Assembly (NCBI RefSeq): GCF_003045775.1
Contig: NZ_PXNS01000011.1
Coordinates: 1-64,000 of the forward strand
DNA length: 64,000 nt
DNA from: Halomonas litopenaei
Lineage (GTDB): Bacteria > Pseudomonadota > Gammaproteobacteria > Pseudomonadales > Halomonadaceae
Reading direction: 5' to 3'
Shown: positions 34,186-42,363 of the stretch, one piece after another
Layout of the letters: each line of letters begins with the position of its first letter
Position numbering within the stretch: position 1 is the first letter of the stretch
Made by a program: the position numbers and the translations under genes
Notes under the pieces: model-generated
Told to the model about the DNA's origin: nothing
Seen by the model: the letters and a program-made list of their open reading frames with translations, nothing else
Databases searched by the model: none

Positions 34186-34937
34186 GGTGAAGGGTCCTTG
34201 TTGTCGGAAGCGGCGGGAGCGTCGATGCCGAGGCGGCGCAGTTCCGCCCGCCAGGCAAGCTCGGTGCCCTGGGGGCTCGCGGCCCAGTCGTCGTACTGGC
34301 GGGCGACCTTTTCGCAAAGCTCAGGACTGGCGCTGACCAGCGCCGCCCCGGTGGCCTGGGCCGCGAGCTGGGCCTGGCAGGAGCGCTCCAGGTCGCGCAT
34401 GCGCAGAAAGGCGTCGCCGACGCTTTCGCCGACCACCAGCAGGCCGTGCTGGCGCAGGATCATGCTCATGTGCTCGCCGAGGTCACGTACCAGCCGTTGG
34501 CGCTCGTCCAGGTCGAGGGCGATGCCCTCGTAGTCGTGATAGCCGATGCGCCGATAGAACTGCATCGCCCACTGGTTCAGTGGCGCGAGGCCCTGCTCGA
34601 GGCAGGACACGGCGACCCCGGCGACGCTGTGGGAGTGCAGTACACAGTGGGCGTCGGGACGCGCCGCGTGGATGGCGCTGTGGATGGTAAAGCCGGCCGG
34701 GTTGATGCCGAGGCCGGTGGGATCGTCGAGCACCTGGCCGTGCTCGTCGACAGTCACCAGAGAGTCGGCGGTGACCTCCTCGAAGCGCAGACCGAAGGCA
34801 TTGAGCAGGAAGCGCCCCGGCCCGACTCGCGCCGAGATATGGGTCGAGATGCCATCGTCCATGCCATCCATGGCCATCAGCCGGTAGGCGGCGGCCAGGT
34901 CGCGGCGGATGCGCTGCTGGCGGCTGTCTTCGCTCAC
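34182..34937 (-). CDS. Class II aldolase/adducin family protein
   Basis: 251 aa. Class II aldolase fold of the fuculose-aldolase/adducin type, with metal-binding histidines in the block HCVLHSHSVAGVAVS (about 95-110) and a third His in RQHGLLVVG (about 162). Family members are aldolases, epimerases or decarboxylases, and the substrate cannot be read here. It overlaps the stop of the upstream betaine-type binding protein and the start of the AruH-like gene by 4 bp each (ATGA), so it is tightly coupled in the operon and probably acts in the same pathway. Confidence 0.82.
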   Translation of the reverse strand: MSEDSRQQRIRRDLAAAYRLMAMDGMDDGISTHISARVGPGRFLLNAFGLRFEEVTADSLVTVDEHGQVLDDPTGLGINPAGFTIHSAIHAARPDAHCVLHSHSVAGVAVSCLEQGLAPLNQWAMQFYRRIGYHDYEGIALDLDERQRLVRDLGEHMSMILRQHGLLVVGESVGDAFLRMRDLERSCQAQLAAQATGAALVSASPELCEKVARQYDDWAASPQGTELAWRAELRRLGIDAPAASDNKDPSP

Positions 34938-35884
34938 AGGCTCGCCTCCAGGGCGGCCAGGGCGTCATCGCCGTCGCGGGTGGTGACGCCTTCGAGGAAG
35001 GCAGCGCGCTTGTCGGGATGCTGCTCGAGCCACTCTCGGGCGACCTCGTCGAGGTCACGCTCCTCGAGGCTGAAGGCCTTGATGAACTCGCTCTGCTCAT
35101 GCGCGCTGAACACGAACTGGTCGAGCAGTCGGGTCAGGTTGGGATTGGCCTCGGCGAACTCGCTGGCGACGATGGTCTTGACGTCGCTGCGGCCGTTGTC
35201 GGGGCCGAACACGCCTTCGCTGTCGTCGAGAATGTGCACGTCGTACTCGGGGATCATCCAGTGGGGCGTCCAGCCGTAGAAGACGATCCAGCGCTGTTCG
35301 TTCACCGCCGCCTTGACTTCGCTGAGCATGCCGGGGGTCGAGGAGGACATGACCTCCCAGTCACCGAGCCCGTGGGTGTCGCTGTCGATGGCGGCGTGGA
35401 TGAAGTCGGTCACGGTGGAGCCGCTTTCGATCGAGTAGAAGGTGTGCTCGAAGCGCTCGGCGTTCTGCGCCTCGCCCAACTGGGAAGCGTCGGTGATACC
35501 GGCCTCGGCCACGTAGCCGGGCACGGCGAATCCCATGCGCGCGCCGGTCACGTTGTTGCCTAGATCGACGATGGCGTCCGCCGCCATGGCGGCGTCGTAG
35601 CTTTCCTGCTGGGCCGGCAGCCAGCCGGCCAGAAAGGCGTCGCTGTCGCCGGTGGTCAGGGTCTTGTAGCCCACCGTGGAGCTGAGCTCCTGGCGTTCGA
35701 CCTGGTAGCCCAGGGGCGCGACGAGCTGCGCCAGGATCTCGCTCTTGACGGTGACCCCGGGCCAGGGCGGGACGACCAGGCTCAGCTCATCGTCGCGGTC
35801 AGCGGCCTGGGCGGAGGCGGCGGCAAGGCCGAGCGCGGCTGCCAGGGCGATGGAACGGGGCTTGTGCGAGAAACATCGAGTCAC
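34934..35884 (-). CDS. Quaternary-ammonium ABC substrate-binding protein (ProX/OpuAC family), orphan
   Basis: Periplasmic binding protein of the glycine betaine/choline/carnitine class. GTG at 35884 with AAGGAG 6 nt upstream is the start; signal peptide ends ASAQAAD. Aromatic residues that usually build the cation-binding box are visible in LVVPPWPGVTVK, AFLAGWLPAQ and FYGWTPHWMIPEYD. 316 aa. No cognate ProV/ProW-like permease or ATPase is adjacent, so it must borrow another importer or serve another role. Its place behind the TmpA/TmpB/AruI-like genes suggests that a trimethylammonium compound is the substrate of this operon. Confidence 0.83.
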   Translation of the reverse strand: MTRCFSHKPRSIALAAALGLAAASAQAADRDDELSLVVPPWPGVTVKSEILAQLVAPLGYQVERQELSSTVGYKTLTTGDSDAFLAGWLPAQQESYDAAMAADAIVDLGNNVTGARMGFAVPGYVAEAGITDASQLGEAQNAERFEHTFYSIESGSTVTDFIHAAIDSDTHGLGDWEVMSSSTPGMLSEVKAAVNEQRWIVFYGWTPHWMIPEYDVHILDDSEGVFGPDNGRSDVKTIVASEFAEANPNLTRLLDQFVFSAHEQSEFIKAFSLEERDLDEVAREWLEQHPDKRAAFLEGVTTRDGDDALAALEASL

Positions 35885-35978
35885 GGGGAACTCCTTCGTT
35901 ATTTTATGGATGCATAACTGATGCATAAGTGATGCATGGTCGGGACGCCGTCGATCCGCTCGGTGCCGGCGTCCTGCC

Positions 35979-37685
35979 TCAGTGTTCGAGCTGGCGACAC
36001 CAGGCCAGGGCGTCGATCTCGACGATCAGCGGTGAACCGGCATCATTCAGGCTTGAAAGCGCCGACGCCAGGTCGTCGGCGCTGGCGGCCTGACGATAGC
36101 GGCAGTCGAAGGCCTGGGCGAGGGCGGCGAAGTCCGGGGGAGCCAGATCGACCCCCACGTGAGCCACACCGTCGGCGCTCATGTAACGGCGTATCTCGTC
36201 GTAGCCGTCGTTGTTCCAGATCAGGATCGCCAAGGGCCTTGCCAGGGCGGTGTCGGCGCAGGCCAAATCGCTCGAATCACGGTCGATTGACCCCTGCTCG
36301 GCGCGAGCGCGGTCGGCCTCCAGGGCGATATCCCGGGCGGTGGCAAGCTCTCCCAGCACGAACTGCAGGCCGCCGTCGCCGACCAGCGCCACCACCGGCA
36401 GATCCGGTCGTGCCAGCCCCGCGCCCAGGGCCGCAGGCAGGCCGTAGCCCAGGGTGCCGAAGCCGGTGGCGGCGTTGAACCAGCGACGTGGCGCCGGGCG
36501 TCTGGCCACCACGTTGCCGGCGTACACCGGGCCGGTGGAGTCGCCGACGATAATCGCCTCGGGCAGCACCTCGTCGAGGGTGGTAAACAGCGGCCGATAG
36601 CGCGCGAGCTCCGGGTCATCGGCGAGGGCCAGCTCGTGGCGCACGCGCTCGCAGCGCTCGCGACCGACTTCTCGTTGTGGCCGGCCTTCATCTTCGCCGC
36701 GTTCCAGTGCGACCAGCAGGGCCTCGGCGGTCAGCCCGATATCGGCCACCAGGGCCAGGTCGGCGATGTGACTGCGCGCCAGCTGCTCGGCGTCCAGATC
36801 GACCCGGATCAGGCTGCCCTCGAGCTTGAAACCGTCGTCGAACACCAGGTCGTAGTCGGTCTCGCCGAGTTCGGTGCCAAGGGCCAGGATGACGTCGGCC
36901 TGCCGGGCCAGTCGGCGTGTCGCCGGCAGGCTGGCGGTGGCGCCCAGGTCCAGCGGATGGTCGGCACCGAGCAGCCCGCGGGCATTGATGGTGGTCAGGG
37001 TGGGGGCGTCCAGGTGTTCGACCAGGGCGGTGACGCTGGTGGCGGCGGCGCAGGCGCCACCTCCCACCAGTACCAGCGGGCGCTGTGCCTCGCCCAGCAG
37101 TCGGCTGGCGGCCGCGACGGCCTGGGGCGCTGGCGCCGGTGGAAAGACGCGCATCGCCGCAGGCATCGGTGCCTTGACCGGGGCGGCGAACAGATCGATG
37201 GGGATCTCGATATGCACCGGCCCCGGGCGTGCGCCCTGGAACACGGCGAAGGCGCGGGCCAGCACTTCGGGCAGCGCCTCGGGATCGAGCAGGGTATGGC
37301 TGAAGCGGGCCACCCCGGCCAGGGTCTGGCCCTGGTGGGGCATCTCGTGGAGACGGCCCTGGCCGCGCCCAAGCGTCGACACGGTATTGACGCTGGAAAT
37401 CACCAGCATCGGCACCGAATCGGCCAGCGCCTGGCCCATGGCGGTGGCGATATTGGTCATGCCCGGGCCCGTGATGATAAAGCAGGCGGCGGGACGCCCG
37501 CTGGCCCGGGCGTAGCCGTCGGCCATGAAACCGGCGCCCTGTTCGTGGCGTGGCGTGACATGACGAAGACCAGAATGCTCAAGGCCCCGGTACAGCTCGA
37601 CGGTGTGCACGCCGGGAATGCCGAAGACGGTGTCGATCCCCTGGGCCTCGAGCAGCTCGATCAGGCGCTGGGCGCAGGTGGTCAT
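35979..37685 (-). CDS. ThDP-dependent 2-oxo acid decarboxylase, AruI-like (2-ketoarginine decarboxylase type)
   Basis: 568-aa thiamine-diphosphate enzyme of the acetolactate-synthase fold. The N-terminus FGIPGVHTVELYRGL with HEQGAGFMADGYAR (catalytic Glu in RHEQG) and ITGPGMTN closely follows recalled Pseudomonas AruI, which decarboxylates 5-guanidino-2-oxopentanoate. The ThDP motif is GDGGLQFV followed by WNNDGYDEIRR. Its start overlaps the HD-domain gene stop (ATGA at 37682-37685). With the AruH-like transaminase it could form the arginine transaminase route. Alternatively both may act on another amino acid, since they share an operon with a TmpAB-like pair. Confidence 0.82.
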   Translation of the reverse strand: MTTCAQRLIELLEAQGIDTVFGIPGVHTVELYRGLEHSGLRHVTPRHEQGAGFMADGYARASGRPAACFIITGPGMTNIATAMGQALADSVPMLVISSVNTVSTLGRGQGRLHEMPHQGQTLAGVARFSHTLLDPEALPEVLARAFAVFQGARPGPVHIEIPIDLFAAPVKAPMPAAMRVFPPAPAPQAVAAASRLLGEAQRPLVLVGGGACAAATSVTALVEHLDAPTLTTINARGLLGADHPLDLGATASLPATRRLARQADVILALGTELGETDYDLVFDDGFKLEGSLIRVDLDAEQLARSHIADLALVADIGLTAEALLVALERGEDEGRPQREVGRERCERVRHELALADDPELARYRPLFTTLDEVLPEAIIVGDSTGPVYAGNVVARRPAPRRWFNAATGFGTLGYGLPAALGAGLARPDLPVVALVGDGGLQFVLGELATARDIALEADRARAEQGSIDRDSSDLACADTALARPLAILIWNNDGYDEIRRYMSADGVAHVGVDLAPPDFAALAQAFDCRYRQAASADDLASALSSLNDAGSPLIVEIDALAWCRQLEH

Positions 37686-38326
37686 CGGGAGGCCTCCTGG
37701 GCATTCGCCTGGGGCTCGGGGCTGGAGTCGCTGTCTTCTACCACGCTCGGCAGGCCGCCGAAGGGTTCGCGGCCCATGACGTTTTCGATCATCGGCAGGA
37801 AGGCGTCCAGTGGCAGGGTGTCGTAGTCGGGGTCGAAGCTGGTCTGGTCCCAGTCGTCGCAGAAGCGCACCGTGCGGGCGTAGGCCGGGTGGTCGCGATA
37901 GGCCTCACGGGCGTGGCGATCCTGGCCGAAGAAGTGGCGGTAGTGGTAGCCCTGAAACAGCTCGTGGTGACGGATCATCCAGACATTGAGCGGGTCGACG
38001 AAAGGCTCGAGGATGGCGGCGGCGATCTCGGCGTGATTGGCCGGGGCCAGGTCGTCGCCGATGTCGTGGAGCAGGGCACAGACCACGGTCTCTTCGTCGG
38101 CGCCGTCACGCAGCGCGCGGGTGGCGGTCTGCAGACAGTGCTCGTAGCGGTCCACCGGATAGCCGTGGGTGTCGCCCTTGAGTCGCTCGAGGTGGGCGAG
38201 CACACGACGGCAGGCGTCGCTCTGGTAGGCACGAAAGTGGCGGTCGATCAGGCGCCACTCTTCGGCGGTGCTCTGGTCAAAGCGCGCGAAGCGGGCCTGG
38301 GTCAGTGCGAGATCGCTGGTGCTCAT
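37682..38326 (-). CDS. HD-domain oxygenase, TmpB/PhnZ-like
   Basis: 214 aa. A single HD domain with metal residues at about His63 (YEHCLQTATRA), His87-Asp88 (ALLHDIGDDL), His98 (ANHAEIAAAI) and His120/121 (RHHELFQGYHYRHFF), plus an Asp cluster near 157 (FCDDWD). This pattern and the pairing with a GBBH/TauD-like 2-oxoglutarate oxygenase match TmpB, a mixed-valence di-iron oxygenase that cleaves hydroxylated 2-(trimethylammonio)ethylphosphonate to glycine betaine and phosphate; PhnZ is the better-known relative. It overlaps the upstream oxygenase and the downstream decarboxylase by 4 bp each. A nucleotide phosphohydrolase role is less likely given the partner gene. Confidence 0.72.
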   Translation of the reverse strand: MSTSDLALTQARFARFDQSTAEEWRLIDRHFRAYQSDACRRVLAHLERLKGDTHGYPVDRYEHCLQTATRALRDGADEETVVCALLHDIGDDLAPANHAEIAAAILEPFVDPLNVWMIRHHELFQGYHYRHFFGQDRHAREAYRDHPAYARTVRFCDDWDQTSFDPDYDTLPLDAFLPMIENVMGREPFGGLPSVVEDSDSSPEPQANAQEASR

Positions 38327-39504
38327 ACGCTGGCCCCCTGGGTGGTTCGTGGGAGGTTGTCGGCGGTACCGGCTTCCGAGTCGTGTGCGGGCTTGAGCCG
38401 ATCCTTCAGCAACAGGCGTCGACTGGCGGTGCTGTCACGGTCCACGTAGCCCTGGCGCAGGTGGCGTACGCCGCCTTCGAGCTGAAAGGCGGTACGCCCG
38501 TGCAGCAGGCGGTAGTTGTCCATGATCAGCATCTCGCCAGGGGACAGCTTGAGTTCGAGGGTAAGCTCGGACGAGCGAATCAGTTGGTAGAAGGCCTTGC
38601 GGGCGGCGTAGTAGCGGCGCAGCAGGGCGCTGTCCATCAGGTCGATACGCTCGGTGCGGTTGGAGTAGCGTACCCGCGTCACCTCGCCCCGGGCGTCTAG
38701 CTCGATCAGCGGACCTTCGCTCTCCAGACGGGTGGTCTCGTCGTGGTAGCGAAAGCGCGGGGTCACTTCGGTCAGGCAGGCGAAGGCGTCGGGATCCTGC
38801 TGACGCAGGCGTCGAGCGGCCTCGAAGCCGTCCACCAGGGTGCTGTCGCCACCATCGGCGGCGTTGGTCAGACAGTGCAGCCAGATGTAACCGGGGATCG
38901 GATCGCGATAGGGGTTGTCGGTGTGGGGCTCGAGGCCGCGCTGGGTCATGGTCAGGTCGTAGGCGTTGGCCACCGACTTGACGTCGGCGATGCCGCCCCA
39001 GTTGGTCCGGCGCAGCGGGCCGATACGGTCGATCAGCGGCTGCATGCCGTCTTCGCTGACCGGTACGTCCGTGACGCGCACGAAACCGAAGCGATGTAGC
39101 TGGTCGAGCAGATCGAGCAGCGCCGGATCGCTTTCCAGTGCTTGCTTGAAGCTGGCCTGCGGGGGTGTGGCGAGCGTCGAGTCCCAGTACACCCGTGAGG
39201 CGTTGTCGTCCGAGCGCTGGCAGCGCACGGCATCCTCGAGCTCGTCGATCGTGATGCTGCCTCGATGGCCATCGGAGAAGGCCACGACCAGCCGCTCATC
39301 CTGGATTTCTGCCTGGGTGAGGATCAGATCCAGCGGTAGTTCGGCGGCCTCGATCAGACGCTGCCCGGTCTGGGGGTCCAGGGTTTCGGCATCGGGCAGG
39401 CGTTCGCGCAGCCACAAGGCATCAAGACGGTGATGCCCTTCACCAAGGGTCAGCGCCAGTTGGCGGCCGTCATCGGTCAGTTGCGGGGGCGTCTGCTGGG
39501 TCAT
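38323..39504 (-). CDS. Fe(II)/2-oxoglutarate oxygenase, TmpA-like (GBBH/TauD family)
   Basis: 393 aa, first gene of the long leftward operon. The iron facial triad is visible as HTD in GLEPHTDNPYRDP and the distal His in DNYRLLHGRTAFQ; the 2-oxoglutarate Arg is in RHLRQGYVDRD. An N-terminal GBBH-type domain (LDALWLRERLPD) lacks the zinc cysteines of classical gamma-butyrobetaine hydroxylase. Pairing with an HD-domain oxygenase identifies it as TmpA-like, which hydroxylates C1 of 2-(trimethylammonio)ethylphosphonate. A second, more GBBH-like paralogue is at 40894-42162. The start is 163 bp from a divergent GlxA-type regulator. Confidence 0.75.
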   Translation of the reverse strand: MTQQTPPQLTDDGRQLALTLGEGHHRLDALWLRERLPDAETLDPQTGQRLIEAAELPLDLILTQAEIQDERLVVAFSDGHRGSITIDELEDAVRCQRSDDNASRVYWDSTLATPPQASFKQALESDPALLDLLDQLHRFGFVRVTDVPVSEDGMQPLIDRIGPLRRTNWGGIADVKSVANAYDLTMTQRGLEPHTDNPYRDPIPGYIWLHCLTNAADGGDSTLVDGFEAARRLRQQDPDAFACLTEVTPRFRYHDETTRLESEGPLIELDARGEVTRVRYSNRTERIDLMDSALLRRYYAARKAFYQLIRSSELTLELKLSPGEMLIMDNYRLLHGRTAFQLEGGVRHLRQGYVDRDSTASRRLLLKDRLKPAHDSEAGTADNLPRTTQGASV

Positions 39505-39626
39505 CGTCGAGGCTCTCTCCGGATTCGATCGGTCTGGCGTTGTTAAAGGCTCACCAGGTCGAGGAAGGGCGGTTCGACACCTGGCGTCGCTGTCTGGGTT
39601 ACAGGTTACTGTGCTATTTGGGATAC

Positions 39627-39640
39627 AATTTGATCAAATT
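39627..39640. promoter_or_regulatory. Perfect 14-bp palindrome in the tmpA/regulator divergent promoter
   Basis: AATTTGATCAAATT lies between the divergent oxygenase operon (start 39504) and GlxA-type regulator (start 39668), in an AT-rich stretch. A related half (TTGATAAAATTCGCC) recurs 22 bp further on, near the regulator start. Candidate operator or overlapping promoter. Confidence 0.4.
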
Positions 39641-39667
39641 CGCCATAGCCTTGATAAAATTCGCCCC

Positions 39668-40873
39668 ATGTCGGACGTTGATCACCACTTGCACAGTGAC
39701 ATAGACAGGCACGCCAACAGCCACGCCAACAGCCACGGCAACGGCCACGCCAAAAGCCAGGCAGACAGCGAGGCCCGCTGGCCCGACAGCCATCCCTATC
39801 CGCGCCCGGACTCGCCGCCGCTGTTGTCGCCCGACCAGGCCGAACACACCCTGGACGTGTGGCTGGTGCCCAAGTTTTCGATGCTGACGCTGTTCTGCCT
39901 GCTCGAGCCGCTCAGGGTGGCCAACCGTTTTGGTCGGGATCTGTTTGCCTGGCGCCTGCTGTCTGCCGATGGCGAGGCGGTGACGGCCAGCAATGGCGTA
40001 CGCATCGATGTCGATGGACGTCTGTCCGAGGTTACCGAGGCCGACTGGTACCAGGGGCTGGCGTCCAAGGGGCGTCTGATGGTGGTGTCGTCCTATGAGC
40101 CGGAAGCCTGTATCGGTGTCGAGGATCTGGCGTTGCTCAAGCGACTGGCGGCCCATGGCGTCTGGCTTGGGGGGGTGGACACCGCCCCCTTTATCCTGGC
40201 CAGGGCGGGCGTACTGGAGGGCTATCCGGTGGCGCTGCACTGGGAAAGCGTGCCGGCCTTTCGCGAGGAGTTCCCTGAGCTGATAGTGCGAGCGGACAGC
40301 TACGTCTGGGAAGGCGGACGTCTCACCGGCTCCGGCGGCGCCGCCAGCATCGACATGATGCTCGAGTGGATCGTGACCCTTTATGGTCCTTCGCTGGCCG
40401 AGGCGGTGGGGCGACAGATCGTGCATTCGCGGCCTGCGGAGGCGAGGGGAGCCGCAACAGCGCAGCAAGTAGCAGGGAGGGCTGGGGCCAGCACCGGCTG
40501 GGTAGCGGATCGGGCTTCGCCCAGGGAGCTGCCGCGTGGGGTGCTGCGCGCACTGGCGGTAATGGAGGCCAATCTCGCCCAGGCGCTGCCGATTCCCGAC
40601 GTCTGTCGTCTGGCGGGCCTGTCCCAGCGCCAGTTGACCCGGCTATTCGTGCAGGAGTTCGGCGAGACGCCCAAGCAGTGCTATCTGAACATGCGGCTGG
40701 ACCAGGCCCAGCGGATTCTGGCCGACAGTCGCATTGCGGTGACCGAGGCCGCGGTGGCGGTGGGCTTCAGCCACCTGGCGCACTTCTCCAGAGCCTACCG
40801 CAAGCGCTTTGGCGAGGCGCCGAGCGTGACCGCCCGGCGTGGGCTGCGGCCACCGGCGTCGGCGGAAGGCTAG
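39668..40873 (+). CDS. GlxA-family transcriptional regulator (GATase1-like + AraC HTH)
   Basis: About 400 aa. A DJ-1/PfpI-like ligand domain (LVPKFSMLTLFCLLEPLRVANRFGR, about 60-245) is followed by an AraC-type double helix-turn-helix (PIPDVCRLAGLSQRQLTRLF; AVTEAAVAVGFSHLAHFSRAYRKRFG). This is the architecture of CdhR and GbdR, regulators of carnitine and glycine-betaine catabolism. The N-terminal 35 residues are His/Ser/Asn-rich with HANSHANSHGNGHAKS repeats and are absent from the two sister regulators. The start at 39668 has no clear ribosome site. It is divergent from the TmpA-like operon, which it probably activates. Confidence 0.83.
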   Translation: MSDVDHHLHSDIDRHANSHANSHGNGHAKSQADSEARWPDSHPYPRPDSPPLLSPDQAEHTLDVWLVPKFSMLTLFCLLEPLRVANRFGRDLFAWRLLSADGEAVTASNGVRIDVDGRLSEVTEADWYQGLASKGRLMVVSSYEPEACIGVEDLALLKRLAAHGVWLGGVDTAPFILARAGVLEGYPVALHWESVPAFREEFPELIVRADSYVWEGGRLTGSGGAASIDMMLEWIVTLYGPSLAEAVGRQIVHSRPAEARGAATAQQVAGRAGASTGWVADRASPRELPRGVLRALAVMEANLAQALPIPDVCRLAGLSQRQLTRLFVQEFGETPKQCYLNMRLDQAQRILADSRIAVTEAAVAVGFSHLAHFSRAYRKRFGEAPSVTARRGLRPPASAEG

Positions 40874-40893
40874 CCGGTGGCCTTGCCTCGCTG

Positions 40894-42162
40894 CTAGGCC
40901 TGTCCGGCCTCGGCCAGTTCCCGCTCGCGGCGACGGCGCTGGACGATGCGATAGCGTGAGCGCACCTCGTCGCGCTCGAGGTAGCAGCCCTGCAGCCAGC
41001 GGTGGCCGGAGTCGCCTTCAAAGGCGTCACGAGCGTGCAGCAGGCGGCGATTGTCGAAGATCACCAGGTCGCCGGGGGCGTAGGTGAAGCGCAGGGCGAA
41101 ACGGGGCTCGCGCAGGCGCTGCTGGAGCGCCATCAGTGCCCGGTAGGCCTCCTCGACCTGGTCGAAATCGGTCATCAGCGGGCCGCGCAGGAAGTCGGCG
41201 ATGCGCACCTCGAGCAGTTGCTGCTGTTCATCGAGCACGATCATCGGCGAGTGCCAGACGTAGTCGGTGGTCTTGGCGGTATTGGCGTAGCGCCAGTGGA
41301 CGCGAGTCAGGGTAGCGAAGGCCTCGGGGTCTTCCTCGCGCAGGGCCTCGGCCACCGCGAAACCGTCGAGCATTACCGCCTGGCCGCCGGCCACGCTGTT
41401 CTCGAGACAGTGCAGGAACTGAAGACCGGGATGGTACTCGCGGGTCGGCAGGTCCACGTGGGGCGGCAGGGCAATCGAGGTGTAGGCGTTGGAGTCCGGG
41501 TCCGGCTTGGCGCGAACGTTGAACAGGGTGCCGAAGTTGGTGGCCCGCAACGGCCCGAAGCGCTCGGCGATGTTCTCCAGGGTGCCGGGCTCGGTGGGCA
41601 GGCCGCGCAGCCGCACGAGGCCGTGGCGCAGCAGCGCGTCGAGCGCCGGGGCCAGGATCGTCTCTTCTTCGGGGCTGTCGGCCTGGGTCGTGGTCCAGCC
41701 GCCGGCGTCCAGGGTGACCGGTTCCTTGTCCTGGCCGCCGAGCCAGGTCTCGACCGGTACCAGCGGCGCCAGCGGATCCTCGGTGTTGTCGTAGTCGTGG
41801 GCTCTCAGCCAGCCGGGGTGAAAGCGCAGGCTGCGCTGTTCCGGCGTCATCAGCAGTTCAACGGCGCCGCTGGTGTCCAGCGTCGCTTGGGCAATTTCCG
41901 GCCAGGCGTCCAGGCTCGACAGATCGAGGATGCGCTCCCTTGTCGCCGGATTTATGGTGCTGTCGTCGGCGGCGTTTTCGCGCAGCCAGACGCTGTGATA
42001 GCGGCTGACACGGCCGTCCTGCCAGTTCACGGTCAGCACCCTTGGCGTCGAGGCAACGCTTGCGATGGGCACCTCGATCGGCCAGGCGTCATAGTCCGGG
42101 GTGCGCGGTAGATCGACCGAGGCGGACTGCTGGTGTTCGCTGGTGTGCTGTGGCTGGTTCAT
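40894..42162 (-). CDS. Gamma-butyrobetaine hydroxylase (Fe(II)/2-oxoglutarate dioxygenase)
   Basis: 422-aa enzyme that hydroxylates gamma-butyrobetaine to L-carnitine. It follows the Pseudomonas GBBH pattern: N-terminal domain YHSVWLRENAAD and FHPGWLRAHDYD, then catalytic HVD in ALPPHVDLPTREYHPGLQF, HCLENSVAGG, distal His in FDNRRLLHARDAF and GCYLERDEV. In classical GBBH the N-terminal domain binds zinc through C-x-C-x2-C after WLRDN; here those positions are Ala/Asp/Ser and no Cys remains. Start at 42162 with GGAG upstream. The product would feed the carnitine genes at 47-52 kb. Convergent with the GlxA-type gene on the left. Confidence 0.82.
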   Translation of the reverse strand: MNQPQHTSEHQQSASVDLPRTPDYDAWPIEVPIASVASTPRVLTVNWQDGRVSRYHSVWLRENAADDSTINPATRERILDLSSLDAWPEIAQATLDTSGAVELLMTPEQRSLRFHPGWLRAHDYDNTEDPLAPLVPVETWLGGQDKEPVTLDAGGWTTTQADSPEEETILAPALDALLRHGLVRLRGLPTEPGTLENIAERFGPLRATNFGTLFNVRAKPDPDSNAYTSIALPPHVDLPTREYHPGLQFLHCLENSVAGGQAVMLDGFAVAEALREEDPEAFATLTRVHWRYANTAKTTDYVWHSPMIVLDEQQQLLEVRIADFLRGPLMTDFDQVEEAYRALMALQQRLREPRFALRFTYAPGDLVIFDNRRLLHARDAFEGDSGHRWLQGCYLERDEVRSRYRIVQRRRRERELAEAGQA

Positions 42163-42363
42163 CGGGACTCCGTCGAAGCTGGGACGGGCGCGTGGTGCGT
42201 CACGGATGGCAGCGCCCGCGCTGTGCGTCATGGATGGCAGCGCCGACTGGCGCTCAAGTGGGGACCAGCTTGCCTGTCAGGCAGCACCGAAGTCGTGCAT
42301 AAATCGACAGGTATCGTGCAGAAGCCGACATTCAGGGCGCGCCAGGTACGCCAGGTATGCCAA

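Noticed and set aside
37682..38326. HD-domain nucleotide phosphohydrolase
   Set aside because: The partner 2-oxoglutarate oxygenase and the motif layout fit the TmpB/PhnZ oxygenases; a hydrolase remains possible but less likely.
38323..39504. Second gamma-butyrobetaine hydroxylase
   Set aside because: Pairing by 4-bp overlap with an HD-domain oxygenase and its divergence from the clear GBBH at 40894-42162 fit a TmpA-like role better.
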